DNA of 64,000 nt from Pirellulales bacterium (GTDB taxonomy: Bacteria; Planctomycetota; Planctomycetia; Pirellulales; JAEUIK01). This document shows positions 53,561 through 61,359 of this stretch, one piece after another. The stretch spans positions 23,066-87,065 of the forward strand of contig JAIESQ010000099.1 of the NCBI GenBank assembly GCA_019745975.1. The letters run 5' to 3'. The first letter of the stretch is position 1. Every line of letters begins with the position of its first letter. Made by a program: the position numbers and the translations under genes. The notes under the pieces were generated by a model. The model searched no databases. It saw nothing but the letters and a program-made list of their open reading frames with translations, and was not told where the DNA came from.

Positions 53561-53800
53561 CTAATCCGCCGTGGGCGAATCTTCCGCCCGGTGCTCTGTT
53601 CGGGAAGCCTCTTCCTTCTCTTGCCGCTTCTTCGCTCTATCCTTGAACAGCTCACCAATTTGATCGAGATAGCGGTCCACCGCCAGGCATATCAAGTCAT
53701 TGCGCGTGCTCCCAACGCGTGCCGCTTCTTGATCGAGCCACTCAACGTCGACCTTGTTGAGCTCAACTTCAACATCCACGAATTCAGTCGACTCAGTCAT
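53561..53800 (-). CDS. Small helical protein, possibly ribbon-helix-helix
   Basis: About 79 residues from ATG at 53800, directly behind the stop codon of the PIN toxin gene. The N-terminal strand and two helices, VDVEVELNKVDVEWLDQEAA followed by RVGSTRNDLICLAVDRYLDQ, resemble a ribbon-helix-helix DNA-binding fold; the C-terminus is charged and probably disordered (KDRAKKRQEKEEASRTEHRA). It ends six bases before the recombinase start. It could regulate the operon or direct recombination. Identification is by pattern only. Confidence 0.65.
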   Translation of the reverse strand: MTESTEFVDVEVELNKVDVEWLDQEAARVGSTRNDLICLAVDRYLDQIGELFKDRAKKRQEKEEASRTEHRAEDSPTAD

Positions 53801-54193
53801 TCAGTGCTCTCCTCGAATCAATTGCACCTTCACGCCGACTGGCGTATCGGCCATGCGTTTCTCCGTCGTCAACACGGGCACGCCGTAGCGGGCACCGAGA
53901 TTGAGGCAGGCACGGTCCGCAAACGACAGCCCGTATGGCTTTGTCGCCGGATAGAGATTGCCCGAAGAAACTGCCTGTTCGCTATCGAACGGCACGATGT
54001 TGAGCGAGACGTTTCGCACGTACGCGTTGACTGGCTCGGCCGCCCCGCCATACTCAATCGTCTTCTTGATTACCTCGGAATAATTCACTGCTGAGATCGC
54101 CGCGTCGGCCAAATGCCGACGGACAATATCCATGCCGGGCTCGCGCCGCAGCAGCGCGATCAATGCCGATGCGTCGAGAACGACGCTAGTCAC
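53801..54193 (-). CDS. PIN-domain (VapC-type) toxin
   Basis: About 130 residues from GTG at 54193, overlapping the antitoxin stop by eight bases. PIN motifs: VVLDASALIALLRREPG with the first Asp, SAVNYSEVIKKTIEYGG with Glu, LSFADRACLNLGARYGVPVL with Asp, and the terminal strand VLTTEKRMADT. These acidic residues coordinate magnesium in a ribonuclease. The AbrB-like gene upstream is the cognate antitoxin by arrangement. Being in one operon with a recombinase, the pair probably maintains an integrative element. Confidence 0.9.
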   Translation of the reverse strand: MTSVVLDASALIALLRREPGMDIVRRHLADAAISAVNYSEVIKKTIEYGGAAEPVNAYVRNVSLNIVPFDSEQAVSSGNLYPATKPYGLSFADRACLNLGARYGVPVLTTEKRMADTPVGVKVQLIRGEH

Positions 54194-54476
54194 GCTCCGC
54201 CTCGCTACGGCGATCGGCGTTTATCTCGTCCGAGAGAATGCGTTCTGGCGGAGCCAGCGTCGCGAAGTAGGCCTGGGCTTCGGCAAGCGCCTGATCGAAG
54301 CTTTTGACTCGCAATCCCTGCGCGTCGTCGATGACGACGACGGTATCCCCTTCATTGATATGATGCCGCTCGCGCGCTTCGGCGGGGATCACGAGCCGTC
54401 CCGACCCGTCAATCTTGGCGTGGTAAATCCATTGTTCGTGCCCCTGCATACGCATCCATGCCGTTTCTGAAGCCAT
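54186..54476 (-). CDS. AbrB/MazE-type antitoxin (swapped-hairpin DNA-binding)
   Basis: About 96 residues from ATG at 54476. The swapped-hairpin domain is at about 16-60: WIYHAKIDGSGRLVIPAEAR, ERHHINEGDTVVVIDDAQGL. The C-terminal half is an acidic helix (FDQALAEAQAYFATLAPPER) that probably wraps the toxin. It is the promoter-proximal gene of antitoxin-toxin-small protein-recombinase. Autoregulation via the region upstream of 54476 is expected, but no clear palindrome was seen. Confidence 0.88.
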   Translation of the reverse strand: MASETAWMRMQGHEQWIYHAKIDGSGRLVIPAEARERHHINEGDTVVVIDDAQGLRVKSFDQALAEAQAYFATLAPPERILSDEINADRRSEAERD

Positions 54477-54812
54477 TGGGGCTTCAATTTCGACACTGCC
54501 ACAGTTTCAGGCAAACGGCAAGCACTTTCTGCGTCGTCGTGCCGTCACGGCCTGCCGCACGACCGCATTTGTAGCTGATAAGTCCCTTTATTTGCTCCAA
54601 AGACACTGGTCCGCTACAGGCTCGCCGCTGTGGCAGAAATGCCACACAGCCTCGGCCCGCGTCACCAAGAAACCCTGCGCAAGAATTCGCTGAAATTCTT
54701 ACGCCATTTTTCGCGGAAGATGTCACCACACATCGCCATGGGACCGTCGCCGCCCCGGTAAATCATTCTTAACCTTTGTGCGCGAGAATAGATCGACAAG
54801 CACGGAGGACCA
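54477..54812. other. Divergent intergenic region
   Basis: About 336 bases between the antitoxin gene and the ankyrin gene; no supported coding sequence. It should hold the promoters of both. TTGCTCC and CTTAACC-like stretches are seen, but no convincing operator palindrome. GGAGG precedes the ankyrin start. Confidence 0.4.
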
Positions 54813-55178
54813 ATGGACAAATCAATCGACGACGGCGTTAAGCAGACTTTCTGGGATGCCATCTATGACCTGATTCTGCCGGCGATCAAGGCATTCATTG
54901 ACGCCGGTGCCGATATCAACGCACGCAACGAGTCCGGAAACTCGCCCCTGCACGAAGCCGCCATCCGCGGCGCGACAGACGTGGTCAAGCTGCTTCTCGA
55001 CAAAGGCGCCGATGAAACCGCCCGCAATAATGACGGCCATACAGCGGCCGATGTTGCCGCGAGTCGGCAACATAATGACGTTGCGAATTTGATCGACCGC
55101 GCAGCCCGGCGGCGTGACCGCCATAGGCGAGCCAGCGGCCAGTACGGAGAGCTAGGCTCCCCGGAAAGTCATCGATAG
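54813..55178 (+). CDS. Small ankyrin-repeat protein
   Basis: About 121 residues from ATG at 54813 behind GGAGG. Two to three ankyrin repeats are plain: IDAGADINARNESGNSPLHE, AAIRGATDVVKLLLDKGADE and TARNNDGHTAADVAASRQHN. The C-terminus is basic (RRRDRHRRASGQY). Such a short protein is a protein-protein adaptor; no partner can be named. No signal peptide. It is convergent with the PAP2 gene. Confidence 0.88.
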   Translation: MDKSIDDGVKQTFWDAIYDLILPAIKAFIDAGADINARNESGNSPLHEAAIRGATDVVKLLLDKGADETARNNDGHTAADVAASRQHNDVANLIDRAARRRDRHRRASGQYGELGSPESHR

Positions 55179-55225
55179 CTGGCACGCCAGCGCGCAATCT
55201 CAGTTGCAGACCTCGGACCGCGTTT

Positions 55226-56170
55226 TCACGGCTCTTTCGTAGCCGGAAGCAGACGCCGCATCAACACAAGCGACGCGGCGGCCACGGCAACACCGGCAAT
55301 AAGGTCTGCCAAATAGTGGCCCCCTTCGCCAATCGCCGAGACAACCATGAGTCCATTGATGACAAATGTAAACGGCCGCAACTGGCGTAGCGGCCACGCA
55401 GCGTACGCAAGCAGAATCGCCACCGAGGCATGAAATGATGGAAAGGTTACGAGCCCCTCCATATTCCCGTCGATCAATCGCAACGTCCCGTCCCGAATGC
55501 TACCCAACACCTCCAAATGCGCGAACCCAGCCGGTGGATGCGACTTGGCCATCTGGCCAAGATCAACGTTGAAGTAGGAGTAAGCTCCGAAGGCCGGCCA
55601 CAACGTAGCAACCACGATCGTCAATACCGCGGAAACGAGAAAGCCGCCGACGAAATGTTGAACACGAGCCAGTGCCCGCAAAAGACAGAGTATCGGCAAC
55701 ACCACCAGGATCTGATTGATTGCAAACCTGTACACATTGCTCAACAGGTGTGCGATCTGCGGTTCACTGCTAAGCCATGCCGAATACTGTCGCCAATCGA
55801 ACCCCAGCCAAGCGTCGAATCCAACCAACTTGTCGTCGATCAAAGGAAAAACGATCGACGGAGCCAAGTACGAAAGTACCGCTGTGGCTGGCACCATCAC
55901 AAAGCATTGTGCCACGCTGTGCATGAATACCAGCTCATTCCACTCTACAATCGTCCAATGCGCCACGATCAGCAGCCCGGCCAGGAACGCCAGTCCTGCG
56001 AAGCTCGCGGTACTCCACGACTCGGAAATTCTCCATGAGGTGGCGTAAAACCATCCGATGTCTACCGTGACGACCGCCGCAATACCCGCCCAGGTGAGCC
56101 ACAGAACCCGCCCTTGTCTCTTCTCGTACGCGCTACGGCATCGTCGCGTTGCGGCCCTTGCGAGTCTCAT
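55226..56170 (-). CDS. PAP2-superfamily membrane protein (inositol phosphotransferase-like)
   Basis: About 314 residues from ATG at 56170 with five or six membrane segments. The PAP2 signature appears in the second half: TFPSFHASVAILLAYAAWPL (SxxH core) and GEGGHYLADLIAGVAVAAAS (GHYxxD). The first PAP2 motif (KxxxxxxRP) is absent, as in the Aur1/Ipt1-like PAP2_3 branch. A basic N-terminus leads into the first helix. The family transfers or removes phosphate-containing head groups of lipids in the membrane; substrate not readable. Confidence 0.85.
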   Translation of the reverse strand: MRLARAATRRCRSAYEKRQGRVLWLTWAGIAAVVTVDIGWFYATSWRISESWSTASFAGLAFLAGLLIVAHWTIVEWNELVFMHSVAQCFVMVPATAVLSYLAPSIVFPLIDDKLVGFDAWLGFDWRQYSAWLSSEPQIAHLLSNVYRFAINQILVVLPILCLLRALARVQHFVGGFLVSAVLTIVVATLWPAFGAYSYFNVDLGQMAKSHPPAGFAHLEVLGSIRDGTLRLIDGNMEGLVTFPSFHASVAILLAYAAWPLRQLRPFTFVINGLMVVSAIGEGGHYLADLIAGVAVAAASLVLMRRLLPATKEP

Positions 56171-56448
56171 TTCCTGCCCGCCACGCCACCGCTATCGTCC
56201 CCGGCGCAGTCGATTCGACTCGAAATAGAGCACACTATGCTCGTGAGTGGGTTCATCTCAACTCTTCCATTTTGACTACCAGTCGTTTTTTTCCCGCCTC
56301 CCATTGTGGCACTGCAACCGTTAACAAACCCTTAAAACCTTGGCGCCTCGCCCTTCGCCACCACCTGGCAGTCACTCGCTCCACGCTAGATTACACGGTG
56401 TCCCTCCGATATTATGGTCGCTGGACTTCCGACCCCCGGAGCGAAACC

Positions 56449-56742
56449 ATGGCCAAACGACGTGGACGAAAAAGCGATGCCATCCGTCAGGTCCTCGCCG
56501 AACATCCCGAGGCGACAGTCAAGGAGATTCAAGCGGCGCTCGCCGCCAAGCGCGTCAAGGCGTCCGTCGCGCTCATCAGTAAATTGAAGTCCGGCAACCG
56601 CCAACGCCGCAACTCACAACGCAACGGTAAACCGTCGCCAGACTTTGCACGGCTTCTGCTGGCCAAGCAATTCATCCGTGAAGCCGGAGGCATCGAGTCC
56701 GCGAAAGAAGCGCTCCAGCAACTCGCCAAACTCCTTGATTAG
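56449..56742 (+). CDS. Small basic DNA-binding-like protein
   Basis: About 97 residues from ATG at 56449. It starts MAKRRGRKSDAIRQVLAEHP, followed by EATVKEIQAALAAKRVKASV, a helix-turn-helix-like pattern, then LISKLKSGNRQRRNSQRNGK. The C-terminal 30 residues (ARLLLAKQFIREAGGIESAK) form a further helical unit. Proteins with this opening are frequent in planctomycetes and resemble winged-helix or homeodomain-like nucleic acid binders. The next gene begins 15 bases behind its stop, so the two form an operon. Target unknown. Confidence 0.78.
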   Translation: MAKRRGRKSDAIRQVLAEHPEATVKEIQAALAAKRVKASVALISKLKSGNRQRRNSQRNGKPSPDFARLLLAKQFIREAGGIESAKEALQQLAKLLD

Positions 56743-56756
56743 TGAAGGTCACGACG

Positions 56757-57224
56757 ATGGCCTACGAAGAGCAGCTCGATCGCGTTCGCCGATATCACGC
56801 ACGATTCGCTGCGATTAATAGCGGGTTTGAGGCGACGCTGCCGTCGGAACACTATGTCGACGACATCTACGCGTTCTTTCAGAACTGCTACCACCTCAAG
56901 GACTGGCTCAAGAAAGACCCAGTCTTTACGGCGCGGGCGGGGAAATCCAAGCAGGATATCGAAGACGTTGTAACGAACACGCCGTGCTTGGCCATCTGTG
57001 CAGATATCTGCAACGCCACGAAACACCTTGGCCTCGACATCACAAAGAATCCACCGCGTAGCGGTCACGAGCCTAAGTTCACCAAGCGCGAGTTTCATGT
57101 AAGCGTCGGTGGACCTACTCAGAGCTTGGCGATCAAGGCAACGGTCGAGCACAACGGAGCAAATCTCGACGCATTCACGCTCGCCACGGATTGCCTAACC
57201 GCCTGGGAGGCGTTTGTCCGGTAG
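56757..57224 (+). CDS. Hypothetical protein
   Basis: About 155 residues from ATG at 56757, with AAGG ten bases upstream. The sequence is mixed alpha/beta: YEEQLDRVRRYHARFAAINS, YVDDIYAFFQNCYHLKDWLK, then DIEDVVTNTPCLAICADICN with ATKHLGLD, which recalls the helical domains of uncharacterised plasmid and restriction-neighbourhood proteins. The C-terminus is beta-rich (LAIKATVEHNGANLDAFTLA). No named family. It follows the small DNA-binding gene and precedes the repeat-protein gene on the same strand by about 160 bases. Confidence 0.7.
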   Translation: MAYEEQLDRVRRYHARFAAINSGFEATLPSEHYVDDIYAFFQNCYHLKDWLKKDPVFTARAGKSKQDIEDVVTNTPCLAICADICNATKHLGLDITKNPPRSGHEPKFTKREFHVSVGGPTQSLAIKATVEHNGANLDAFTLATDCLTAWEAFVR

Positions 57225-57382
57225 GTCCTCTCAAACCGCGGCCTCACCTCTCCAGTCCAGGACTTCGAGCGCCCGGTGTCAAAGCGTGCCGTTCACCGCG
57301 GCCCGACGAACGAGTTCGCGCCGGTTGTCGTGCTCATAGTAACTTAACCTTTCATTTACCATTCGGGCGCACACTGGCGCCT

Positions 57383-58615
57383 ATGCATGATGAGCGACAA
57401 CTAGACCAGCAACTCCAAGATCGAATTTTCGCTGAACTCGACAAGCTGCCGCTGCCTAAGCACCGCAAGCAAGCCCTTGCTCCCCTGCTGCTTCAGTTCG
57501 TCCAGCGAGCCAACCACCCCAGGTTTGCTCGCCACCACGGTCGGATGTTTTCCGGCTCCCGCCGCTTGGATTTCGCGATCAAGCTTGAAGCGCTCCGCAA
57601 GCGATTTGGAAGCCACGGATTCAGTGATGAATCGTTCATTCGCGCCGTTCTACGGCAGCCCCCCGTATTCTTTCGCAGCGCCGCGGCGATGATTGCCAAC
57701 ATTGAAGGCGTCGTTCAGCACTTCGCGACCCAAGGACTCACTGTCGACGACTACTTGCGAGCGGCCCTTCGCCAACCAACCCTCTTCGCGCTGCGGCCAA
57801 ACGCCGCAATTGCCGCTATCGAAGGCGTTGCCGGCCATTTCACGGAGTACGGTCTCACCATTGACCAGTACTTGCGCGCCGCAGTCAAACAACCGGGCCT
57901 CTTCACACTCAAGCCGATGACAACGATCGCGAACATCGAAGGCACAGTCCGCCGCCTTGGTCGGCATGGGCTTACCACACGGACTTACCTGCGCGCTGCG
58001 CTTAAGCACCCGCCGCTCTTCTCGCAATCACCCGCAACCATTGTCAGGAATCTTGAAGGTGTCGTCCTCCATTTCGCGGCCGACGGACTCGCCATCCAGG
58101 CGTACGTCACGGCCGCGGTCCGACAGCCGACACTCTTCAGCCTGCGGCCGGCCACTTCAATACACAACATCGAGCAGGTCACTGACTACTTTGCGAACCA
58201 ATCGCTCACGACGCAGGCATACCTCCAAGCGGCGCTAAAGCAGCCTTCGCTTTTCTACCAGAGACCGTCCACAATCATCGCCAATGTCGAACAAGTCGTC
58301 GCCCGTTTCGTCGACGATGGCCTCTGCGTCCGCGACTATTTACAGTCCGCGCTGCGATTCCCACAGCTACTTTGCCAAAGACCGTCCACCCTGATCGCCA
58401 ATGTCAGCGGAGCCATCGGAGTCTTTCGCACCTACGGAGTCTCCGCTCGCAGTTATTTGACGCTCGCCTTGGCCCGACCGCAGCTCTTCTCCCAGAATCC
58501 ATGCACTCTGTCGAGCGACAACCGCCTCATCCGCTCAATGCGCAACCGAGGCCTCTTGTCAGCCGAGTCTGCGCACGAACTAACAACCGCAAGGAACGAC
58601 TCCCCCCGTAAATGA
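57383..58615 (+). CDS. Tandem-repeat helical solenoid protein, mTERF-like 39-residue repeats
   Basis: About 410 residues from ATG at 57383. After a helical N-terminal part (1-78), eight consecutive repeats follow with an exact 39-residue period, at 79, 118, 157, 196, 235, 274, 313 and 352 (the last has 38). The consensus is G-L-T-x-x-x-Y-L-x-A-A-L-[RK]-Q-P-x-L-F, then x-x-x-P-x-T-x-I-x-N-I-E-x-V and about eight variable residues. Each unit would form two or three helices. The pattern of Gly-Leu-Ser/Thr, Pro-x-Leu-Phe and Asn-Ile-Glu resembles mTERF motifs, known from organelle nucleic-acid-binding proteins. Variable positions on each unit could bind a sequence in RNA or DNA. The C-terminus overlaps the convergent pilin gene by 36 bases. 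Confidence 0.85.
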   Translation: MHDERQLDQQLQDRIFAELDKLPLPKHRKQALAPLLLQFVQRANHPRFARHHGRMFSGSRRLDFAIKLEALRKRFGSHGFSDESFIRAVLRQPPVFFRSAAAMIANIEGVVQHFATQGLTVDDYLRAALRQPTLFALRPNAAIAAIEGVAGHFTEYGLTIDQYLRAAVKQPGLFTLKPMTTIANIEGTVRRLGRHGLTTRTYLRAALKHPPLFSQSPATIVRNLEGVVLHFAADGLAIQAYVTAAVRQPTLFSLRPATSIHNIEQVTDYFANQSLTTQAYLQAALKQPSLFYQRPSTIIANVEQVVARFVDDGLCVRDYLQSALRFPQLLCQRPSTLIANVSGAIGVFRTYGVSARSYLTLALARPQLFSQNPCTLSSDNRLIRSMRNRGLLSAESAHELTTARNDSPRK

Positions 58616-58810
58616 AGCGGCGAGCATCGCGGAGCCAAACATGATCGCGATTCCGAACACGACCATAAGAACAGTGCCCCAGCTAATTTTGCCTAAAATC
58701 GCCGCCCCTCCCAGCAGTATCACTGCCAAGGATGCCACGCCGGCGCCGATGCCCCCAGCGCAGGCTATTTCGCTCCAGATATAGCACACTACGCTCGTCA
58801 GTGGGTCCAT
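58580..58810 (-). CDS. VirB2/TrbC-like pilin (small two-helix membrane protein)
   Basis: About 76 residues from ATG at 58810 with GAAGG upstream. Two hydrophobic helices, IGAGVASLAVILLGGAAILG and TVLMVVFGIAIMFGSAMLA, are joined by a short basic turn (KISWG), the layout of type IV secretion pilins of the TrbC/VirB2 group. No long signal peptide is present; the N-terminus has Cys residues (VVCYIWSEIACAGG) and the end is VVPCGC. No other secretion genes are in the window. It could be a pilin remnant of a conjugative element, or a small holin-like membrane protein. Confidence 0.65.
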   Translation of the reverse strand: MDPLTSVVCYIWSEIACAGGIGAGVASLAVILLGGAAILGKISWGTVLMVVFGIAIMFGSAMLAASFTGGVVPCGC

Positions 58811-59284
58811 TTCGCACCTTCTCTTTCATTCGACGCCATGCTTGTCGTCCACACGTTTCTCCCATTATCGCTTGCAATTCGTTAAGAAAGCGTTACGGCA
58901 CCTCGCCTGCGGCGATCCGATGCTCACAGGCTCCGCATTCGCTGCGGTCGCTCATCGCGACGAGCAAGCTCCCTTCCCGCCTCGTGGTGCGTCGGCTGCG
59001 CGCAGCCTCTAGCGGACACCTGCGGTGACTGAACAAGTGCTTCTCGCATGAACCGGTTTTAGGGGACACCCCCGAGCGTCAAGGATCGGCGCCACGCGAC
59101 CGCCTCCGGCTTCCTCCCAATCTTCCGCGCGCTTCGCGCTTGTGCAGACCGGTGCCCTCCACCGGCGGTCGTCCTTGACCCTCGTCCCCGCTGGCTTCGG
59201 ACTTTCGTCCCCCCGTTCGCCAGAGAACGCGGGCGCGTTTCCGCGAAGGGGAGATTCTTAATTCAAGCAAGGGAGACAAGAGCA
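58811..59284. other. Intergenic stretch before ardC
   Basis: About 474 bases between the divergent pilin gene and ardC with no supported gene. A small hairpin CCGGTG-N5-CACCGG is at 59149-59165. The rest is C/T-rich on the plus strand and gives no plausible protein. GGGAGA stands about ten bases before the ardC ATG. Confidence 0.4.
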
Positions 59285-60190
59285 ATGTCTACGACGACGA
59301 CCAAAACCCGAACCGATGTTTACGAGCGAGTCACCAGCAAGATCGTTGAGGCGTTGGAATCTGGAGTTAGGCCGTGGTTTCAACCGTGGTCAGTCGAACA
59401 CGCTGCCGGCAGAATCACTCGACCGCTCCGCCACAACTTCACCCCGTACAAGGGAATAAACGTATTGATGCTCTGGGCTGCGGCGGAGCTTCAAGGTTAT
59501 GCATGCCCCTTGTGGCTCACATTCAACCAAGCCAGAGATTTGGGCGGACACGTCAAGAAGGGAGAGCACGGCTCACCCGTGGTCTATGCCAGCACGTTCA
59601 AGAAAACCGACACCAACGACGCAGGCGACGAGATCGAGCAAGAGATTCCGTTCTTGAAGCAATATACGGTGTTCAACGTCGAGCAGATCGAAGAACTGCC
59701 AGAGCGGTTTTATCAGAAGGCAAGCGAGCCGGTCAGCATCTTGGAACGCATTGAGGATGCCGACAAATTCTTCGCCAACACCAAGGCGGAGATTCGCTAC
59801 GGAGGCAACCGAGCCTATTACGCCCTTGAGGCGGACCGTATCCAATTGCCGCCCTACCAAACGTTCCGCGACGTTGAAAGTCATGCGGCAACGCTGGCCC
59901 ACGAACTCACGCACTGGACGCGGCACGAGACGCGACTTAATCGCGACCTTGGCCGTAAGAAATGGGGCGATTGCGGTTACGCAATGGAAGAGCTGGTCGC
60001 CGAGCTTGGCAGTGCGTTCCTTTGTGCGGACTTGCATATCACGCCCGAGGTACGCGACGACCACGCGAGCTATATCGCCTCATGGCTTGAAGTCTTGAAG
60101 AACGACAAGCGAGCGATCTTTAGTGCAGCGTCGCACGCGAGCAAGGCGGTTGACTATCTGCACGGCCTGCAACCACTGATCGAAATCTAG
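59285..60190 (+). CDS. ardC: ArdC-type antirestriction protein (zincin domain)
   Basis: About 301 residues from ATG at 59285. The N-terminal ssDNA-binding domain (DUF1738-like) reads DVYERVTSKIVEALESGVRP, WFQPWSVEHAAGRITRPLRH and YKGINVLMLWAAAELQGYAC. The C-terminal zincin has HAATLAHELTHWTRHETRLN (HELTH) and the third ligand Glu in YAMEELVAELGSAFLCADL. ArdC proteins occur on conjugative elements and protect entering DNA. With the pilin-like and recombinase genes it supports an integrative-element origin of this zone. No other plasmid functions are here. Confidence 0.93.
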   Translation: MSTTTTKTRTDVYERVTSKIVEALESGVRPWFQPWSVEHAAGRITRPLRHNFTPYKGINVLMLWAAAELQGYACPLWLTFNQARDLGGHVKKGEHGSPVVYASTFKKTDTNDAGDEIEQEIPFLKQYTVFNVEQIEELPERFYQKASEPVSILERIEDADKFFANTKAEIRYGGNRAYYALEADRIQLPPYQTFRDVESHAATLAHELTHWTRHETRLNRDLGRKKWGDCGYAMEELVAELGSAFLCADLHITPEVRDDHASYIASWLEVLKNDKRAIFSAASHASKAVDYLHGLQPLIEI

Positions 60191-60264
60191 TTCCCTTGCG
60201 GCCCGGTCCGCCGCGAGGCGGATCGGGCTTTCCTTCTCTCGCTCATTCACGGAGATACTCCGCC

Positions 60265-60612
60265 ATGTGTTTTGTAATTTGCCCGACCTGCCAGGCACAA
60301 ATCGACATTCCCGACGATGCCGTAGGCCCCAACCGCACCGACCTATGGAACGTCGTTCACTGTGACGACTGCGGTACCGGCTTTGATTACGACGACGAGG
60401 TGCAAGGCACTACCGAGCTTGATCCCACCGAATGTTATCTGGCCATGTTCGCGGCCATGAGCCGCAAGGAATACGCGACTGCCCGCGAGCGAGCCTTGAC
60501 GCTTAAAGCTTGGTTGACGCTCGGCGGATTCTATCCGCCCCGCTACACCGAGACGGAAGTCAATTCTTACTTGGCTGGCATGCTTCGCCGCACTTCACAC
60601 CTTGCCCGTTGA
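60265..60612 (+). CDS. Zinc-ribbon hypothetical protein
   Basis: About 115 residues from ATG at 60265 with GGAG ten bases upstream. The first 35 residues have CPTCQAQIDIPDD and VVHCDDCGTGFDY, i.e. two CxxC pairs forming a zinc ribbon. A helical part follows (YLAMFAAMSRKEYATARERA, LTLKAWLTLGGFYPPRYTET). It lies 74 bases behind ardC and only nine bases before the next HTH gene, so it is probably in the ardC operon. Function unknown; a nucleic-acid or protein adaptor is possible. Confidence 0.72.
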   Translation: MCFVICPTCQAQIDIPDDAVGPNRTDLWNVVHCDDCGTGFDYDDEVQGTTELDPTECYLAMFAAMSRKEYATARERALTLKAWLTLGGFYPPRYTETEVNSYLAGMLRRTSHLAR

Positions 60613-60621
60613 TTGCTTGCC

Positions 60622-60927
60622 ATGTTCAGCCGCTCCACCACCAACCGCGACGACGCCACCCGGCCGCCGTTCCTCGACCAGGAGGAGTGGCGTTCGATTG
60701 TGGTCGCGTTGCTGCTCTCGCCACGCCAGGCGGAGGTAGTGGGGCTTGTGATGCAGAGCAAGACCGACAAAGAGATCGCGGCAACACTTGGCATCAGTAA
60801 GCGAACGGTGCGGACGCATCTTGACGAGAGCAAATCGCGGCTCGACGCGATGGATCGCGTCGGCCTCGCCTGCCGCGTATTTGAGACGTTTCGCCAAGTG
60901 TCCGAACTGCGCCATCGTCATAAATGA
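60622..60927 (+). CDS. Single-domain LuxR-type helix-turn-helix protein
   Basis: About 101 residues from ATG at 60622. The LuxR_C/GerE domain is almost the whole protein: LLLSPRQAEVVGLVMQSKTD, KEIAATLGISKRTVRTHLDE, SKSRLDAMDRVGLACRVFET. No receiver or ligand domain is present. A second copy of the same type follows from 61020. Such stand-alone HTH proteins may need a partner. It belongs to the group behind ardC. Confidence 0.85.
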   Translation: MFSRSTTNRDDATRPPFLDQEEWRSIVVALLLSPRQAEVVGLVMQSKTDKEIAATLGISKRTVRTHLDESKSRLDAMDRVGLACRVFETFRQVSELRHRHK

Positions 60928-61019
60928 CGATGGCATAAATGCCGATCGTCGGCGTTGCCGGATGCAGCTATCCTCGACTTGGCAGTAAGACACCCCGCCA
61001 AGCGAGCGATTCACGCCCG

Positions 61020-61334
61020 ATGCCAAAACGCCGAACTCACGACGATCAATGTTGCCCGCCGCTGTTCGGCCCGGAGGAATGGCACGAGCTAATCGCCTGT
61101 TGCGGCTTGTCGCCACGGCAATCGCAGATCGTAGGGCTGGTCATGCAGTCGCATCAGGACAAAGAAATCATCACCGCCCTCAAGATCAGCCACTCAACCT
61201 GCCGCACGCATTTGTGCGAAGCCAAAGTCCGGTTAGAGGCCCGCGACCGCGTGGGCCTCGCCTATCGCCTGTTTTGGAACTTCCGCCAGTTCGTTGAGCC
61301 CAAGCACTATCCATGGCCACACCGCCAGACCTGA
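61020..61334 (+). CDS. Single-domain LuxR-type helix-turn-helix protein, paralogue of the preceding one
   Basis: About 104 residues from ATG at 61020; an upstream in-frame start at 60939 is possible. It aligns with its neighbour throughout: GLSPRQSQIVGLVMQSHQDK, EIITALKISHSTCRTHLCEA, KVRLEARDRVGLAYRLFWNF. The recognition helix differs (HSTCRTHL against KRTVRTHL), so the two may bind different sites or form heterodimers. It ends 25 bases before the PEP-CTERM gene. Confidence 0.82.
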   Translation: MPKRRTHDDQCCPPLFGPEEWHELIACCGLSPRQSQIVGLVMQSHQDKEIITALKISHSTCRTHLCEAKVRLEARDRVGLAYRLFWNFRQFVEPKHYPWPHRQT

Positions 61335-61359
61335 CACCATCGAAAAGGAGAGAAGAGCA

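Noticed and set aside
57383..58615. Repeat protein as PPR or tetratricopeptide protein
   Set aside because: Period is 39, not 34-35, and the consensus lacks the TPR/PPR signature residues; the mTERF-like pattern fits better.
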